This document shows, piece after piece, positions 22,918 to 33,045 of a stretch of 64,000 nucleotides of DNA. Location of the stretch: assembly GCA_025094145.1 (NCBI GenBank), contig JALLLS010000046.1:218797-282796 (forward strand). The letters run 5' to 3'. The DNA is from Spinellus fusiger (taxonomy: Eukaryota > Mucoromycota > Mucoromycetes > Mucorales > Phycomycetaceae). A model generated the notes under the pieces. That model ran no database searches, was not told the DNA's origin, and was given only the letters and a program-made list of their open reading frames with translations. How positions within the stretch are numbered: the stretch's first letter is position 1; every line of letters begins with the position of its first letter. A program made the translations under genes and the position numbers.

Positions 22918-24110
22918 AGGCACTGGCCCCTAATTCTTCTGTTGGCATGTCCAACACTCTAACACAACAATTACCTAGACTGTTCATCCCCAAGAGAGAC
23001 TCACCTAAAGCACAACCCCAACTCTGTAAACATTTCTTCCTGTAGCTCTCTAAACTCCTCCATCATAGCATCACTCTGCTCAAAAGTAGTTACTGCAAAC
23101 AACTCTACTTTAGAAAACTGATGTACTCGGTACAGTCCTTTTGTTTCTGTGCCACGTCCACCTGCCTCTACACGAAAAGCTCTTCCCAGTCCCACAAGCC
23201 GCTGGGGTAAATCAGCCTGTTCTATCAACCTCATTGCAAATTTCCCTGCAAGAGGTATCTCCGCTGTTCCTGACAAACACAATGCGTTGCCGTGAGTAGG
23301 TTCTGGACCAGAGAGATGGTATATTTGCGAGCTTTTATTGTTTCTTGGTTGATAGCCACAGCCATACGCTATAGAGGTCTTAACAATATCAGGCGTTGTC
23401 ACAGCAAGAAATCCACGCCCGGCTGCTTTATGCATGGCGTACTGAATCAATGCTGTTTCCAAGAACGCACCCATGCCTTGAAGATAATAGAAGCTTGAGC
23501 CACTGACAATGGCGGCCTGTTTTAGATCCAAAATGGAAAGACGGTGAGCAAGAGCCATATGGTCTTGGAGGGGAGTTTCTGGTGTGGCTATTCTTGGACT
23601 GCCTATGGTTTTGAGCACACGGGCTTCTGATTCTGGGCCCACAGGAGTCCTTGGGTGAGTAGTATTGGGAAGTTGGAGGGCCTGAGATAGCATCTGGGAC
23701 TCAATGTCTTCTAATTGCTCTTGGACATGAACAAGGTCTGTCTTGATGACTCTACTTTGGCTAATAAGAGAGTGACGTTCTGCTACAGAGTCCTTTGACA
23801 TTTCTTTTATTTCTTTGGAAAGGGTGTTTTGTTGTTCTCGGAGGGAAACGAGATGGACATAGAGTTTTTTTCTTTTTTCGTAGTTTCTTTGAAAGGCTTC
23901 TGTATCTGTTGTGATGTGTTGGCGTTGTTGCATATTTTTATTGATGTGCTGGATGTTTTCATAAATGTATGTGTAGTCTAGCCTGGGAGGAATATATCCA
24001 CCACCTGTTTTCTCATGCTGGAGAAGAATGTGTGCACTATGGAAATATCGCCCTGGTTTGAGGGTTGCTGTTACTAGAGATAAGGCCCTTGTACGCTTTA
24101 GAATGGACAT
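22559..24110 (-). CDS. Mitochondrial seryl-tRNA synthetase (class II)
   Basis: The N-terminus (M-S-I-L-K-R-T-R-A ... G-R-Y-F-H-S) is basic and amphipathic like a mitochondrial targeting peptide. Next comes the long coiled-coil arm that contacts tRNA-Ser, then the catalytic core: motif 2 G-R-A-F-R-V-E-A-G with H-Q-F-S-K-V-E-L-F, and after two short introns [15 protein letters not shown] and E-A-W-M-P-G. The last exon has motif 3 ([17 protein letters not shown]). The enzyme charges mitochondrial tRNA-Ser. The ATG at 24110 is preferred; an in-frame upstream ATG at 24227 would add a lysine-rich stretch before the targeting peptide. All catalytic motifs look intact. Confidence 0.87.
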
Positions 24111-24227
24111 TGGAAAGAGGACATACTTATTTTTTATCTGATATTGATTAGCTCCTACTACCAGTGACTGTCTCATGCTTACTCTGGCTGTTGTTGTGAC
24201 CTTTTTTTTTTCTTTCTCTTTTTCCAC

Positions 24228-25776
24228 TCCAAAGGGGTTGTTTTTATTCTATCATTCTATTATCTTGAAGAATAAGCTACTGGATACGAATACAGAGAGA
24301 ACATCAGACAAAGAATTTTTTTTTAAAAAAAAAAAGTAAAGATGTGTATAATTCATTCATTGCTGACTTGTGTTGGGTACTTATCTATAGTGAACTAATT
24401 TTAATCATTAGAAAATAATCATATACGGTTCTTTTATAACTCATATATGAGGAGTATTACATAGTTATTATAACATCAATACACTAGGCTATAAATAATA
24501 CAATAATAACAATGATACATACACACTGTCCTATAAATACAGCTATCTATAACAGATACGTATACAGCTACAGATGCTCTTTTTTTTTAATACAGTCCCA
24601 AGTAATAAGTGACTAGACAAAAGATAGACTTCTATTTTTTATTCTTCAAAAATAAAAGAGGTCTTTTTCTTTTCTTTTATAACTTATTCAATAGATGACT
24701 TTAGTCAATGAAAATCAGCCAACTGTTAGCTAAGAACATAAAGATAGTCCCACCAAAAGAAGAGAGCATACTATGTTTATTAGAGGTCAAATCATAGGAC
24801 AATAGAAAAGATATGCTACTTATCAAAAGATTTCTGACGATATTGACATCCCAAAGAGCACAGTGGGCAAGAGTGTCCTATTGTATAAAAACAAAAGCAT
24901 GAATCAACTCAGAATGTGTACAGGAAGACCTGAGGAGGTGTCATCTACTTCAAAACTAGCAATGATATTGTCTATTCATAGAAACCCTATGCAAACAATT
25001 GCATATCATTTGAAAAATATGAATGATGCAGGTGTGGATATTTGCCGTAGCACATTTTTAAAATACATGAATGAATATAGGGTTTTTCTTATATTCACCA
25101 TCAAGAGAACCTAGTGTGACATTTACTCACAAGCATAACCAATACAAATCAACTTGAACGATGCTTGCGTAGTGAATGGGAGAAAGATCCCAAATGAACT
25201 TCTGGAAAATTTAGTGGATAGCATCCCAAAGAGGTGCTCCGCTGTGATGAAGAATAAAGGCTTTTGCTACAAAGTACTAAGCAATATTCTTATAATGAGG
25301 ATGTAGACAATCATCTAAAGAACAACTCTTCCAAATCTTGTGTTATTCCATGAACCTTTTATTATGAACATGTTAGACTGATACATGCCTTTGTTCTTCA
25401 AAAAATAATAATCAATTATTTTGATTTTTTTAGTCACTTATTACTTGGGACTGTAAAGCCAATGCTTATTAGACTTGTGTGTTTTGCAGTGTTGATATCT
25501 ATTATTTTTGGAATCTAAATTTCGAAGTAGCATTATAGTGTCCGGTGAAAGAATGCATCCGACAAAAAGATGTGGCTGTTCTTTACGAATGACTAACTGC
25601 TAAGGAGCTCATTTTTTTAATATATAAGATAATAATAATAATAGTAGTAGTAGTAGTATTAGTAGTAGTAATAATAATAGCAATAATTCTTTCTCTTCGA
25701 TGGTCTTTGTTTTTATGTTACTATATATTGAGAGGGTTCTCTTTTTGTTCTCTTTTTGGTCAACAGAAATATCTAT
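24228..25776. other. AT-rich intergenic region hosting a transposon derivative
   Basis: No cellular gene is seen. The central part is the Tc1-like element described next. The rest is AT-rich, with TAG/TAA trinucleotide runs at about 25625-25685. Confidence 0.5.
24593..25453 (+). mobile_element. Internally deleted Tc1/mariner-family element with intact terminal inverted repeats
   Basis: The ends are a perfect 23-bp inverted repeat (24593-24615 and 25431-25453, beginning CAGTCCCAAG), each flanked by TA (24591-24592 and 25454-25455), the target-site duplication of this superfamily. Inside, about 24778-25110 on the plus strand encodes a decayed transposase N-terminus: an R-G-Q-I-I-G-Q helix, an in-frame stop, Y-Q-K-I-S-D-D-I-D-I-P-K-S-T-V-G-K and a G-R-P motif typical of paired helix-turn-helix DNA-binding domains. 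About 25165-25290 resembles the family's C-terminal end (L-V-D-S-I-P-K-R-C-S-A-V). The central DDE catalytic domain is missing, so the 861-bp element is non-autonomous. Intact ends with a decayed inside suggest it could have been mobilised in trans. Confidence 0.85.
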
Positions 25777-27791
25777 TCAATAGCCATTTCTGCCATGAGA
25801 GGGTGTCTTTCTTAGTCCTTGGCGTTTCTGTGCTGAATGAGCATACATTAGAGGAGAAGCATAAGCAGGATGAAGTGCTACTATTACAAGTGAATGCAAA
25901 AAAAAGAAGCAAACACACAAACACACTGAATAAGTTGACTGGACACATTAGACACATCTCCATTGTACTTACACTCCTCTGCATCACTTCTATTTCGCTG
26001 ATGATAAAGAGACAGAGGTTCATAGGGTATTCTATTGTCATACAAAGCAGAAGATGACTGATTGGAACGAGAATGTCGCAATGTCCTTGGCCTTGTAGCA
26101 CTTTTACTTTGCATAGGTAAATGACCCTGCTGTCGAGAAGAAGAACGGCTGGATGTTCTAGGAGAAGTAGGCGCCATGGGTCGATACCTTGGTGCATCGT
26201 AATAGTTGTGTTGCTCTTCTTGCTCTAAATAGGCGTCATTGTAAATAGCATAGGCATCGGGTCTATGATCTTGCCCTTCTTCTTCATGGTACATGGGAGA
26301 ATACCAACGAGGATCGTAATCAGGCTCATACTCATCATAATGAGGTTCATCGTAGTAGTCGTACATGAGCATGGGGTTCTCTTCATAAGGAATAAAGCGA
26401 GGCTGACTCTTACTGCGATGATGCTTTGGTTTTAATTTTGTAGGCTGTGGCGATTGTGATTGTGATTGTGATTGTGGTTGTGATTGTGGTTGTGGTTGTG
26501 ACGGTACTGCCATAGTATCTTTCTCTCGAGACATATGTTGCTGTTCATAATGCATGGCAGAATCCGATAAGGAAGGGGTGGGTTCTACAGAAGTAGGTTG
26601 TTTGGGAGATTTACGAGTGGTTTTTGTGCTAGAAAGACCTGTACTAGGCCGCCTTAGTTCTTCCTGTCGACATCTGCTACTATAGGCGTAGTGAGGAGAC
26701 AGTGCCTCACGGTGAGAACTACTTTGCACAGGTAATTCATTAGTACCATAAGGTCGCCTTGATCCTCCGAAGTGTGTTTGTGGTGTGGGCCGTTGATAAT
26801 GAGTCCATGATTCTTGAACATGCAATTCCAACTGCCTTAGTCGTTCTTGTAGATCTTCATTGTGTCTCTCAAGTACCTCCTTGTGGTTCTGGAATTCAAG
26901 TCTTTCACGAGTAAGCAATTCGACCTGTTGACGCAAAAGACTGTTTTGCACTACAACTGCCTGATGAATGTCCAGGGCAATGGTGTCCAGGGCAGGAGTG
27001 TCTTTGGGTGACTGGAGGTTCTTTTCTGGTGTAGAGTGACGTGGCGTTCTTGCCTTGGATCCATTGGAAGCACTGGCTGTCATGGTAGTAGTTCGGTCTT
27101 TCATAATGGTATGGGCCATGGAAGGTGACACACAGTCTACAGGAAGATCTTTTCCGGTGATTATTTCCATTGTACCCATAATAGAAGGATCTGCCTGTAC
27201 CTGAGGAGTATCATTTTTAAAGGATCTTAATGTCTTTATAGATATCTCTTTTGCAGTGGCATAGTTGGGTGTATGTAGGAGGGATGTGTTTACAAGTGGC
27301 TGTTCCTTTGACACCTTTTGCTCTACGTGGGGTGATAATGAGCGCACTCTTTCTGGGGACAAACGCTTTGGTGGTACAGATGAGTGTGGAATACAGGGAC
27401 GAAAAGCAGGACGTAAAGGATCAGCGTAGTTGTTAGCTGCAGAAGGAAGAGAAGTTTTTGTAGTGGGTGTATCTTTTGTAGTGGGTATATCTTTTGTAGT
27501 GGGTATATCTTTTGTAGTGGTTGTATCTTTTGTAGTGGATAGCAACGGACACGCTGAAGTGTTGCCTAGCAATGGATACGGCCTAACAACAGGAAGCGGT
27601 GATTTTATACCCTTTTCAGTTGCACTGAGGCGATCTCTCTGGGCAAAAGTATCTATCCTAGGGCCTTTGTTACTAGTGCCAATTTCCAAGGCGTCTTTCT
27701 GGAAAACATTCCTCAAGACCTGTTTTTGTTTATTGATCATAAAGAAGTATAAGAGGAAGAGTGAAAATCCAGCTACGCAGCTATCTTCCAA
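25777..27791 (-). CDS. Uncharacterised coiled-coil and low-complexity protein
   Basis: Two coding exons: 25973-27791 and 25777-25880. The join at GTAAGT (25967-25972) restores an open frame (D-A-E-E-L-A-L-H-P-A-Y) ending at 25777, giving up to 640 residues. From the N-terminus there is a hydrophobic stretch (F-S-L-F-L-L-Y-F-F-M) if the first ATG is used, or none if translation starts at 27740 (M-I-N-K-Q-K-Q). A T-T-K-D-I-P/T-T-K-D-T-P repeat follows, then long proline/serine-rich disorder, one strong coiled coil (about residues 285-330), a Q-P-Q-S/Q-S repeat, and an acidic tyrosine-rich segment (Y-D-Y-Y-D-E-P-H-Y-D-E-Y-E) before a serine/arginine-rich end. I recognise no family. It resembles scaffold proteins in composition only. 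Confidence 0.7.
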
Positions 27792-28306
27792 TCTGTGTAG
27801 CCTATAAGATCATGAGGTTAAGGTTATTCTATTGCCTGAATAAGTTGTTCTATAGAGACACGGACCCTTATTTAGATGGGCCATAACAGGCCGAAGCACT
27901 GGCCTTGATGAGATGTTATCCTTACTATAGATCCCACTGTCATTTAGCAGACATTGGCCAAGACTGGTGTGTGCTTTTATTGAATGTGTTTTTCATTTGT
28001 TTTGATACGAACGACAAGAAAAGGGCCAGTGATAATAGCATACAATAGCATATGATAGCATAAAATAGCATGCAATAGCACACAATAGCACACAATAGCA
28101 TACAATAGCATACAATAGTATACAATAGCATAAAATAGCATACAATAGCATACAATAACATATCCCTTTATTCTATTTCTTGTCTGTTTATTAGCTGCAA
28201 ATGTGAGAGGATGTTTGGGGTGAGCCAAAAAAAAAAAAACATCCATCCACTATAAAAATCACTGAAATCAACAGCCGATGGACCTTTTTTTTTGCTCTTT
28301 TTTTTC
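27792..28306. other. Divergent intergenic region with decamer minisatellite
   Basis: Lies between two divergent genes, so both promoters should be here. The centre is the minisatellite listed next; the part just before the Vfa1-like ATG is T-rich. No other element is recognised. Confidence 0.4.
28034..28157. repeat. Decamer minisatellite (ATAGCATACA), about 12 copies
   Basis: A 10-bp unit with single-base variants (ATAGCACACA, ATAGCATAAA) repeated tandemly. Frames read through it on the minus strand are artefacts. Confidence 0.95.
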
Positions 28307-28915
28307 ATGACCTGTCCTTTTCAGAACCTCTATAGTGCACGTCTTACTACACAGGAAAGACCCTGTTTTGTGTGTAGTAAATTTATCAATGTTGTTCTTA
28401 TTAGTGCTGATAACAGCAATGACGACTGGTTTTATGTGTGTCGTTCTCATCTCGGAGACACCCACTTTTGTACGAAGCTAGGAGGCAAACCAGTCCAACC
28501 CCAGTCACCTTTGACTAAGAAACATACTCTGGAAGACCGTAAACCAGAGGGAGACACTGTGAGTGACTTGGTGGAAAGTATCAGCACAGCCTGGAAGTCA
28601 TGGAGAGACACTAAGAAGGAGTCACCACAAGATACTGCAGAAAAGAACACTGCAGAAAAGAACACAAAAGACACTGCAGAAAAAGACACAAAAGACACTG
28701 CAGAGACAAGAGAGCCCTCACCCACCGCTAGTCCAAAAGAAAAGACATCCACTCCAGAGAAGGATGTACCCATTCGATTTGTCCTGCAAAAGGACTACTT
28801 CTATCTACGTCAGCGTGAATATACAAAAAAGAAACAAAAACAAAAGGCTGAAGAAGCATTCAAGGCCTTGTCATTTCCTAAAGTGCCCACCGTGCGTCCA
28901 GGTTCCTCCTCCTAA
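28307..28915 (+). CDS. VPS4-associated protein 1-like (Vfa1 domain)
   Basis: A single exon encodes 202 residues. The N-terminal 60 residues contain a zinc-binding-like region: N-L-Y-S-A-R-L-T-T, C-F-V-C, W-F-Y-V-C-R-S-H-L-G-D-T-H-F-C, matching the start of the Vfa1 family. The middle is a degenerate repeat of D-T-A-E-K-N-T / K-D-T-A-E-K units (about residues 108-135), and the C-terminus is a lysine-rich helix. Yeast Vfa1 binds and stimulates the Vps4 AAA-ATPase that recycles ESCRT-III at endosomes. The ATG at 28307 is preferred over one five codons earlier because the conserved motif starts here. The TAA stop is the start of TAATAAA, so the poly(A) hexamer overlaps it. Confidence 0.72.
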   Translation: MTCPFQNLYSARLTTQERPCFVCSKFINVVLISADNSNDDWFYVCRSHLGDTHFCTKLGGKPVQPQSPLTKKHTLEDRKPEGDTVSDLVESISTAWKSWRDTKKESPQDTAEKNTAEKNTKDTAEKDTKDTAETREPSPTASPKEKTSTPEKDVPIRFVLQKDYFYLRQREYTKKKQKQKAEEAFKALSFPKVPTVRPGSSS

Positions 28916-29012
28916 TAAAAAAATGGAATTCAACGTCCGAATAGTGTGAAATCTCCTACGTCTCTTCGCACCCTTTGGTAACTTCCTCTTTCGACTCCCA
29001 TCCGACCCAACC

Positions 29013-29604
29013 ATGAAGTAATAAGAAATCCATCCATCCAACCCATGCATCCATCCAACCCATGCATCCATCCAACCCATGCATCCATCCAACCCTCTAT
29101 GCATGCGTTCAATGATCCATCTTTGCTCATCCCACTAATCTTCCTAGGCTCGAGATTTGCTCCTTCTCTGGTCACAAGATTTACCCCAGCAAGGGTAAGA
29201 CCTACGTGCGTGTGGACAACAGAACCTTCCGCTTCATCAACGGCAAGTCCGAGTCCTACTTCTTGCAGCGTCTCAACCCCCGCAAGATCAGATGGACTGT
29301 TATCTACCGTCGTTTGAACAAGAAGGGTATCACTGAGGAAATCGCCAAGAAGCGTTCCCGCCGTACCGTCAAGCACGAGCGTGCTGTGGCTGGTGTCTCT
29401 TGGGATGCCATCCGTGCCAAGCGTAACCAGAAGCCCGATGCCCGTGCTGCTGCTCGCCAGGCTGCTATTGCCAAGAGCAAGGATGCTAAAAAGGCTGCTG
29501 CTGCTGTCAAGAAGACCACCGCTGCCCAGACCACCCAGAATGTCAAGGTCAGCAAGCAGGGTGCCAAGGGATTCGCCCCCAAGGCTGCTGCTACTTCTCG
29601 TTAA
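29013..29604 (+). CDS. RPL24: Large-subunit ribosomal protein eL24
   Basis: Exon 2 (29148-29604) encodes C-S-F-S-G-H-K-I-Y-P-S-K-G, F-R-F-I-N-G-K-S-E, L-N-P-R-K-I-R-W-T-V-I-Y-R and A-K-K-R-S-R-R-T-V-K, all diagnostic of eL24, followed by the alanine/lysine-rich tail. The open frame at its start needs two extra bases plus the start codon. ATGAA at 29013-29017 followed by GTAATAAG supplies them, giving M-K-L-E-I-C-S and 153 residues, close to the normal ~155. The first coding exon is thus only 5 nt, as in the RPS27 gene of this window. Codon use is strongly biased to C-ending codons (AAG, GTC, CGT, GCT/GCC), as expected for a highly expressed gene. Confidence 0.93.
29030..29100. repeat. 17-bp tandem repeat in the RPL24 first intron
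   Basis: About four copies of a CCATCCAACCCATGCAT unit within the 130-nt intron 29018-29147. Confidence 0.9.
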
Positions 29605-30024
29605 AGAGTCTTTCTTTCCCTCTCACATTTCCCTCATAAGGATTTTCTCAATATGACATTTAATTTTGTACGTTGTGTGATGTGTATGTATGTATGTCCA
29701 TAAAAAAAGAGAAAGAAAAAGAAGTGTGTTTGTTTTCACAAGAAGAAAAAGTACATAATAACCACTGTCGCCTGTCTTTTCTCAACCTACTTTGCCTGAC
29801 CTTCCTTGTCTATTCTGAATGAATTCCCTTTTGATTCTTTTGAGTTTGGTCAAAGGCATTCAGAAATAAATAAGCCATAGATAGCAAACACTCTGAAAAA
29901 CAAAAATAATAGGAAACAGAGCGCCGATTCAAGCCACGGCAAAAGTGAAAAAGAAGAAAGGAAAGAAAGAAAGAGAAAGAGAATGAAAAAAAAAAGAGAA
30001 TCTTTCCAAACACCAACACCCTTC
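29605..30024. other. Intergenic region between RPL24 and PRMT5
   Basis: About 420 bp, no gene seen. The RPL24 3' flank contains ATGT tetramers; a purine-rich AAGAAAG tract (29945-30000) precedes the PRMT5 ATG. Confidence 0.4.
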
Positions 30025-32572
30025 ATGACCGACTCTGAAGCTTTGCGTGCATGTCCTGTGGGCATTCTCACAACAGACGCATTTGATAATGTCTCTTCTT
30101 TTGTGCATGAAGCCACAGAAGCAGGCCATGACTTTATTATTACGCCTATAGCTCACCCTCAGTGGGAACGAGTCCTGGACCTTGATCAGGAGGCCATGGA
30201 GGCTTGGAGAGACAGTCCTGTGTTTGATCGCAAGGATCTTGTGCTTACATCTGCAGGTAAACTAGTACAGAAGAGACAGTAGAACTCACCCTTAGACTGG
30301 TCGGATGTGGTGGTGGGTCTTTTGGCTCCTTGGTTCGACTTTACTCAGGAAAAGACGCGTGTCAATTCTGAACTGGTAGGTGTTCTCTCTCTCTTTGTGT
30401 GTGTATGCTGTGGTAAACAAAGATTCATTGTCTTAGGCATTGAAACAACAAGTGGCCTGGGCATGTCATCTTGGATTGTTGGCAGTGGTGTATTCTCTTG
30501 AATTGGAAGCATCTCGGGGCACTGCCTTTGCTGCCAGAGCATTGAACAGTGCTGTGGCCAGTATGTCCTATACACAGGTAAGGGTGTTTGGTGGGTGAGG
30601 GTTGTGGGCTAAAAGAAGAGTGTAGATGTGGATCAAAGTGAAGGTGTCTTCAGATCCCAAGGCATGGCGTCAATGGAACCAGCTGCGTACATTGACTCAC
30701 TTTAATCCAAAGATCCATGTGGGTAAGTCCAATGCTCTCTCTCTCTCTCTAGATCTATATAGATATTCTTAGAATAATAGAGAAAAAAGAAAGAATCTTA
30801 TGGGTGATGTTCTCTCTAATAGTCTTGGAGCTTTCTTCGGATCTTCCAAGTCAATCCTTGCTGGACATGTGGTTAGCAGAACCTGTCAAGGCAGTCATTC
30901 TTCCCGCAGAGATCTTCATCAGTAATGCCAAGGGATATCCTGTCCTTGGTAAAACACACCAGGGATTTGTGAAGCAGCTTATGCGTGGCGTAAGTCAACA
31001 TGTCTCCAACCAACACAGTGTATTGATATCAAGTGGATGTGGTTGTGAATATAGTTGCGTCCCAGCATGGTGGTGACATTGCCCCAACAGCCCTTGCACT
31101 CAGCAGCCACTCCTTCTTCCTACCAAGAATACGTGCGATTCTTGAATAGAAACCTACCTGAAATGAACGAGGTAGAACGATTCTCATTGGGATACCAGGA
31201 CTATTTACAGGCACCTCTCCAGCCATTGATGGATAATCTCGATAACCAGACCTATGAAACATTTGAGCGTGATCCTATCAAATACCAACAATATGAAGAG
31301 GTACATTCTACACTACAGCAAAAGGAAAGAACTAAAAAAGTATAGGCAGTGTACCAGGCACTGTTGGATCGTGTTGCACCTGACTCGGATGTAGAAACGT
31401 AAGCCATCACACCAGCAGCACAAATGGCAGACGACTAACGCTGTTCTCCAATACCTAGTGTTATTATGGTAGTAGGAGCAGGAAGAGGTCCTTTGGTGTC
31501 CTGCTGTTTAAGAGCCTCCACCAAAGCAGAGCGGAAAGTACATGTTTATGCAGTAGAGAAGAATCCCAATGCCTATGTTACGTAAGTCTTGCCTTGTCCG
31601 CTTTTTTTTTTCTTTTTTTTGCTCTAGACGAATGCATCTTGTACTTATTGTACGTGAACAGACTGCAAAATGCAAAGGCTGATATGTGGCATGACAAGGT
31701 GACGCTTGTTTTTGCAGACATGCGCAAGTGGACACCCCCTCGAAAGGTATTCCTCACCTTTTCTTCTTTTTGCTGTGTGTGTGTGTGTGTGTTCCAAGAA
31801 GAAAAAGAAACAATCCCTACACCACAACACATCATGGTACTGACTTCTATCCATGTGTGTTTTGTAGTGTGATATTCTTGTCAGTGAGTTACTGGGTTCT
31901 TTTGGTGACAATGAACTCTCTCCTGAATGCTTGGATGGCGCTCAGAAGTTCTTGAAAGGCAAGTCTACACATTAGAAGAGCAGGGTGAACTCATCCAAAT
32001 GCACAGAGGATGGTATTTCAATTCCTGCTTCTTATACTGCCTTTGTCGCTCCACTTGCCTCTACCAAACTGTACAATGAGGTGGCTGCCTACAAGGACCT
32101 TGTTCATTTTGAGACACCCTATGTCGTGATGTTCCAACAAGTATGTGAACTGGCCCCCTCGAAGCCTCTTTGGACATTCGAACATCCCAACCCAAGAATT
32201 CCTGCACATGAGAATCCCCTCAACAATCTCCATAACATGCGATACCAACAAGTGCAATTCCACGTGCAGAATGACATGATTATGCATGGACTGGCGGGTT
32301 ACTTTGAAAGTGTGTTGTACAATAAGGTCATGATCTCGATCCACCCAACAACCCACTCGCCCGGCATGTTCAGTTGGTTTCCCATCTTCTTCCCTATTGC
32401 CACACCCTTACAAGTGCCACAGGGTGCCACTGTGACGGTGGATTTCTGGCGCCAAACAGATGCTAAGAAGGTGTGGTATGAGTGGACAGTGGCTGTTACT
32501 TTGGCAGAGAGTGACTTGAGTGTTCTTCCTATTCACAATGTGAGTGGCCGCTCTTCTTGGGTGGGTCTCTAA
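30025..32572 (+). CDS. SKB1: Protein arginine methyltransferase 5 (PRMT5/Skb1/Hsl7)
   Basis: A multi-exon gene with the three-part PRMT5 layout. The N-terminal TIM-barrel half is seen as [15 protein letters not shown] and [11 protein letters not shown]. Then comes [19 protein letters not shown], whose Phe is the residue associated with symmetric dimethylation. The Rossmann fold has [10 protein letters not shown] (SAM-binding) and Y-A-V-E-K-N-P-N-A, and the double-E loop is [16 protein letters not shown]. The C-terminal beta-barrel ends S-G-R-S-S-W-V-G-L at 32572. PRMT5 symmetrically dimethylates arginines in histones and Sm proteins; in fission yeast it also affects cell-size control. No catalytic residue is missing. 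At least nine short introns are needed; a few joins are unverified. Confidence 0.92.
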
Positions 32573-33045
32573 AAGGTGGAGCTCGTATTGTGGAACATCC
32601 TAACGTCATGCATGACATCCCAGCAGAGGGCGATCTGTGAATCTATCCATCTTAAAAGTCGCTTTTCAACTGAGTTGTGCATTGGCTTGTGCTTTTATAA
32701 GTCTATTCTCCATCTAATTTTATTCTATATAGTATAATCTCCATATATATCTATGTATCTATATCTATGTATATGTATATGTATAGTATAGTATATGTAT
32801 AGTATAGTATAGTAGAGTCATTCTATTCTATTTTATTCTATTCTATTTTATTTTATTTTATTCTATTTTATCTACTTTCTCTTTCTTTTGCTGTTGTTTT
32901 TTCTCTTTTTTTTCTTTTTCTTTTTCTTCTTCTTGGTAGGGTATATTCATATACTATAGAGTGTAGAGTATAGGGTATAGAGTATAGAGTATATACACGC
33001 CTGGTGAATCCTCTCTCTCTTTTTGTCTATTAACTGTCCAACACC
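32573..33045. other. Intergenic region between PRMT5 and the P4-ATPase, simple-sequence rich
   Basis: Contains ATATGTATAG-type repeats (32740-32815), TTTTATTCTA pentamers (32820-32872), a T-rich tract and GTATAGAGTATAG units (32950-32995). It should hold the flippase promoter; no gene seen. Confidence 0.5.

Noticed and set aside
24228..24330. Long T-run/A-run palindrome as a possible terminator hairpin
   Set aside because: Homopolymer complementarity in AT-rich intergenic DNA; no functional context in a eukaryote.
28034..28157. Possible CRISPR-like direct repeats
   Set aside because: Units are 10 bp and directly adjacent with no spacers, in a eukaryotic genome; this is a minisatellite.
29030..29100. 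Possible interstitial telomere-like repeat (CCATCCAACCCATGCAT)
   Set aside because: The 17-bp unit does not match the common TTAGGG-type fungal telomere repeat and sits inside a spliced intron.
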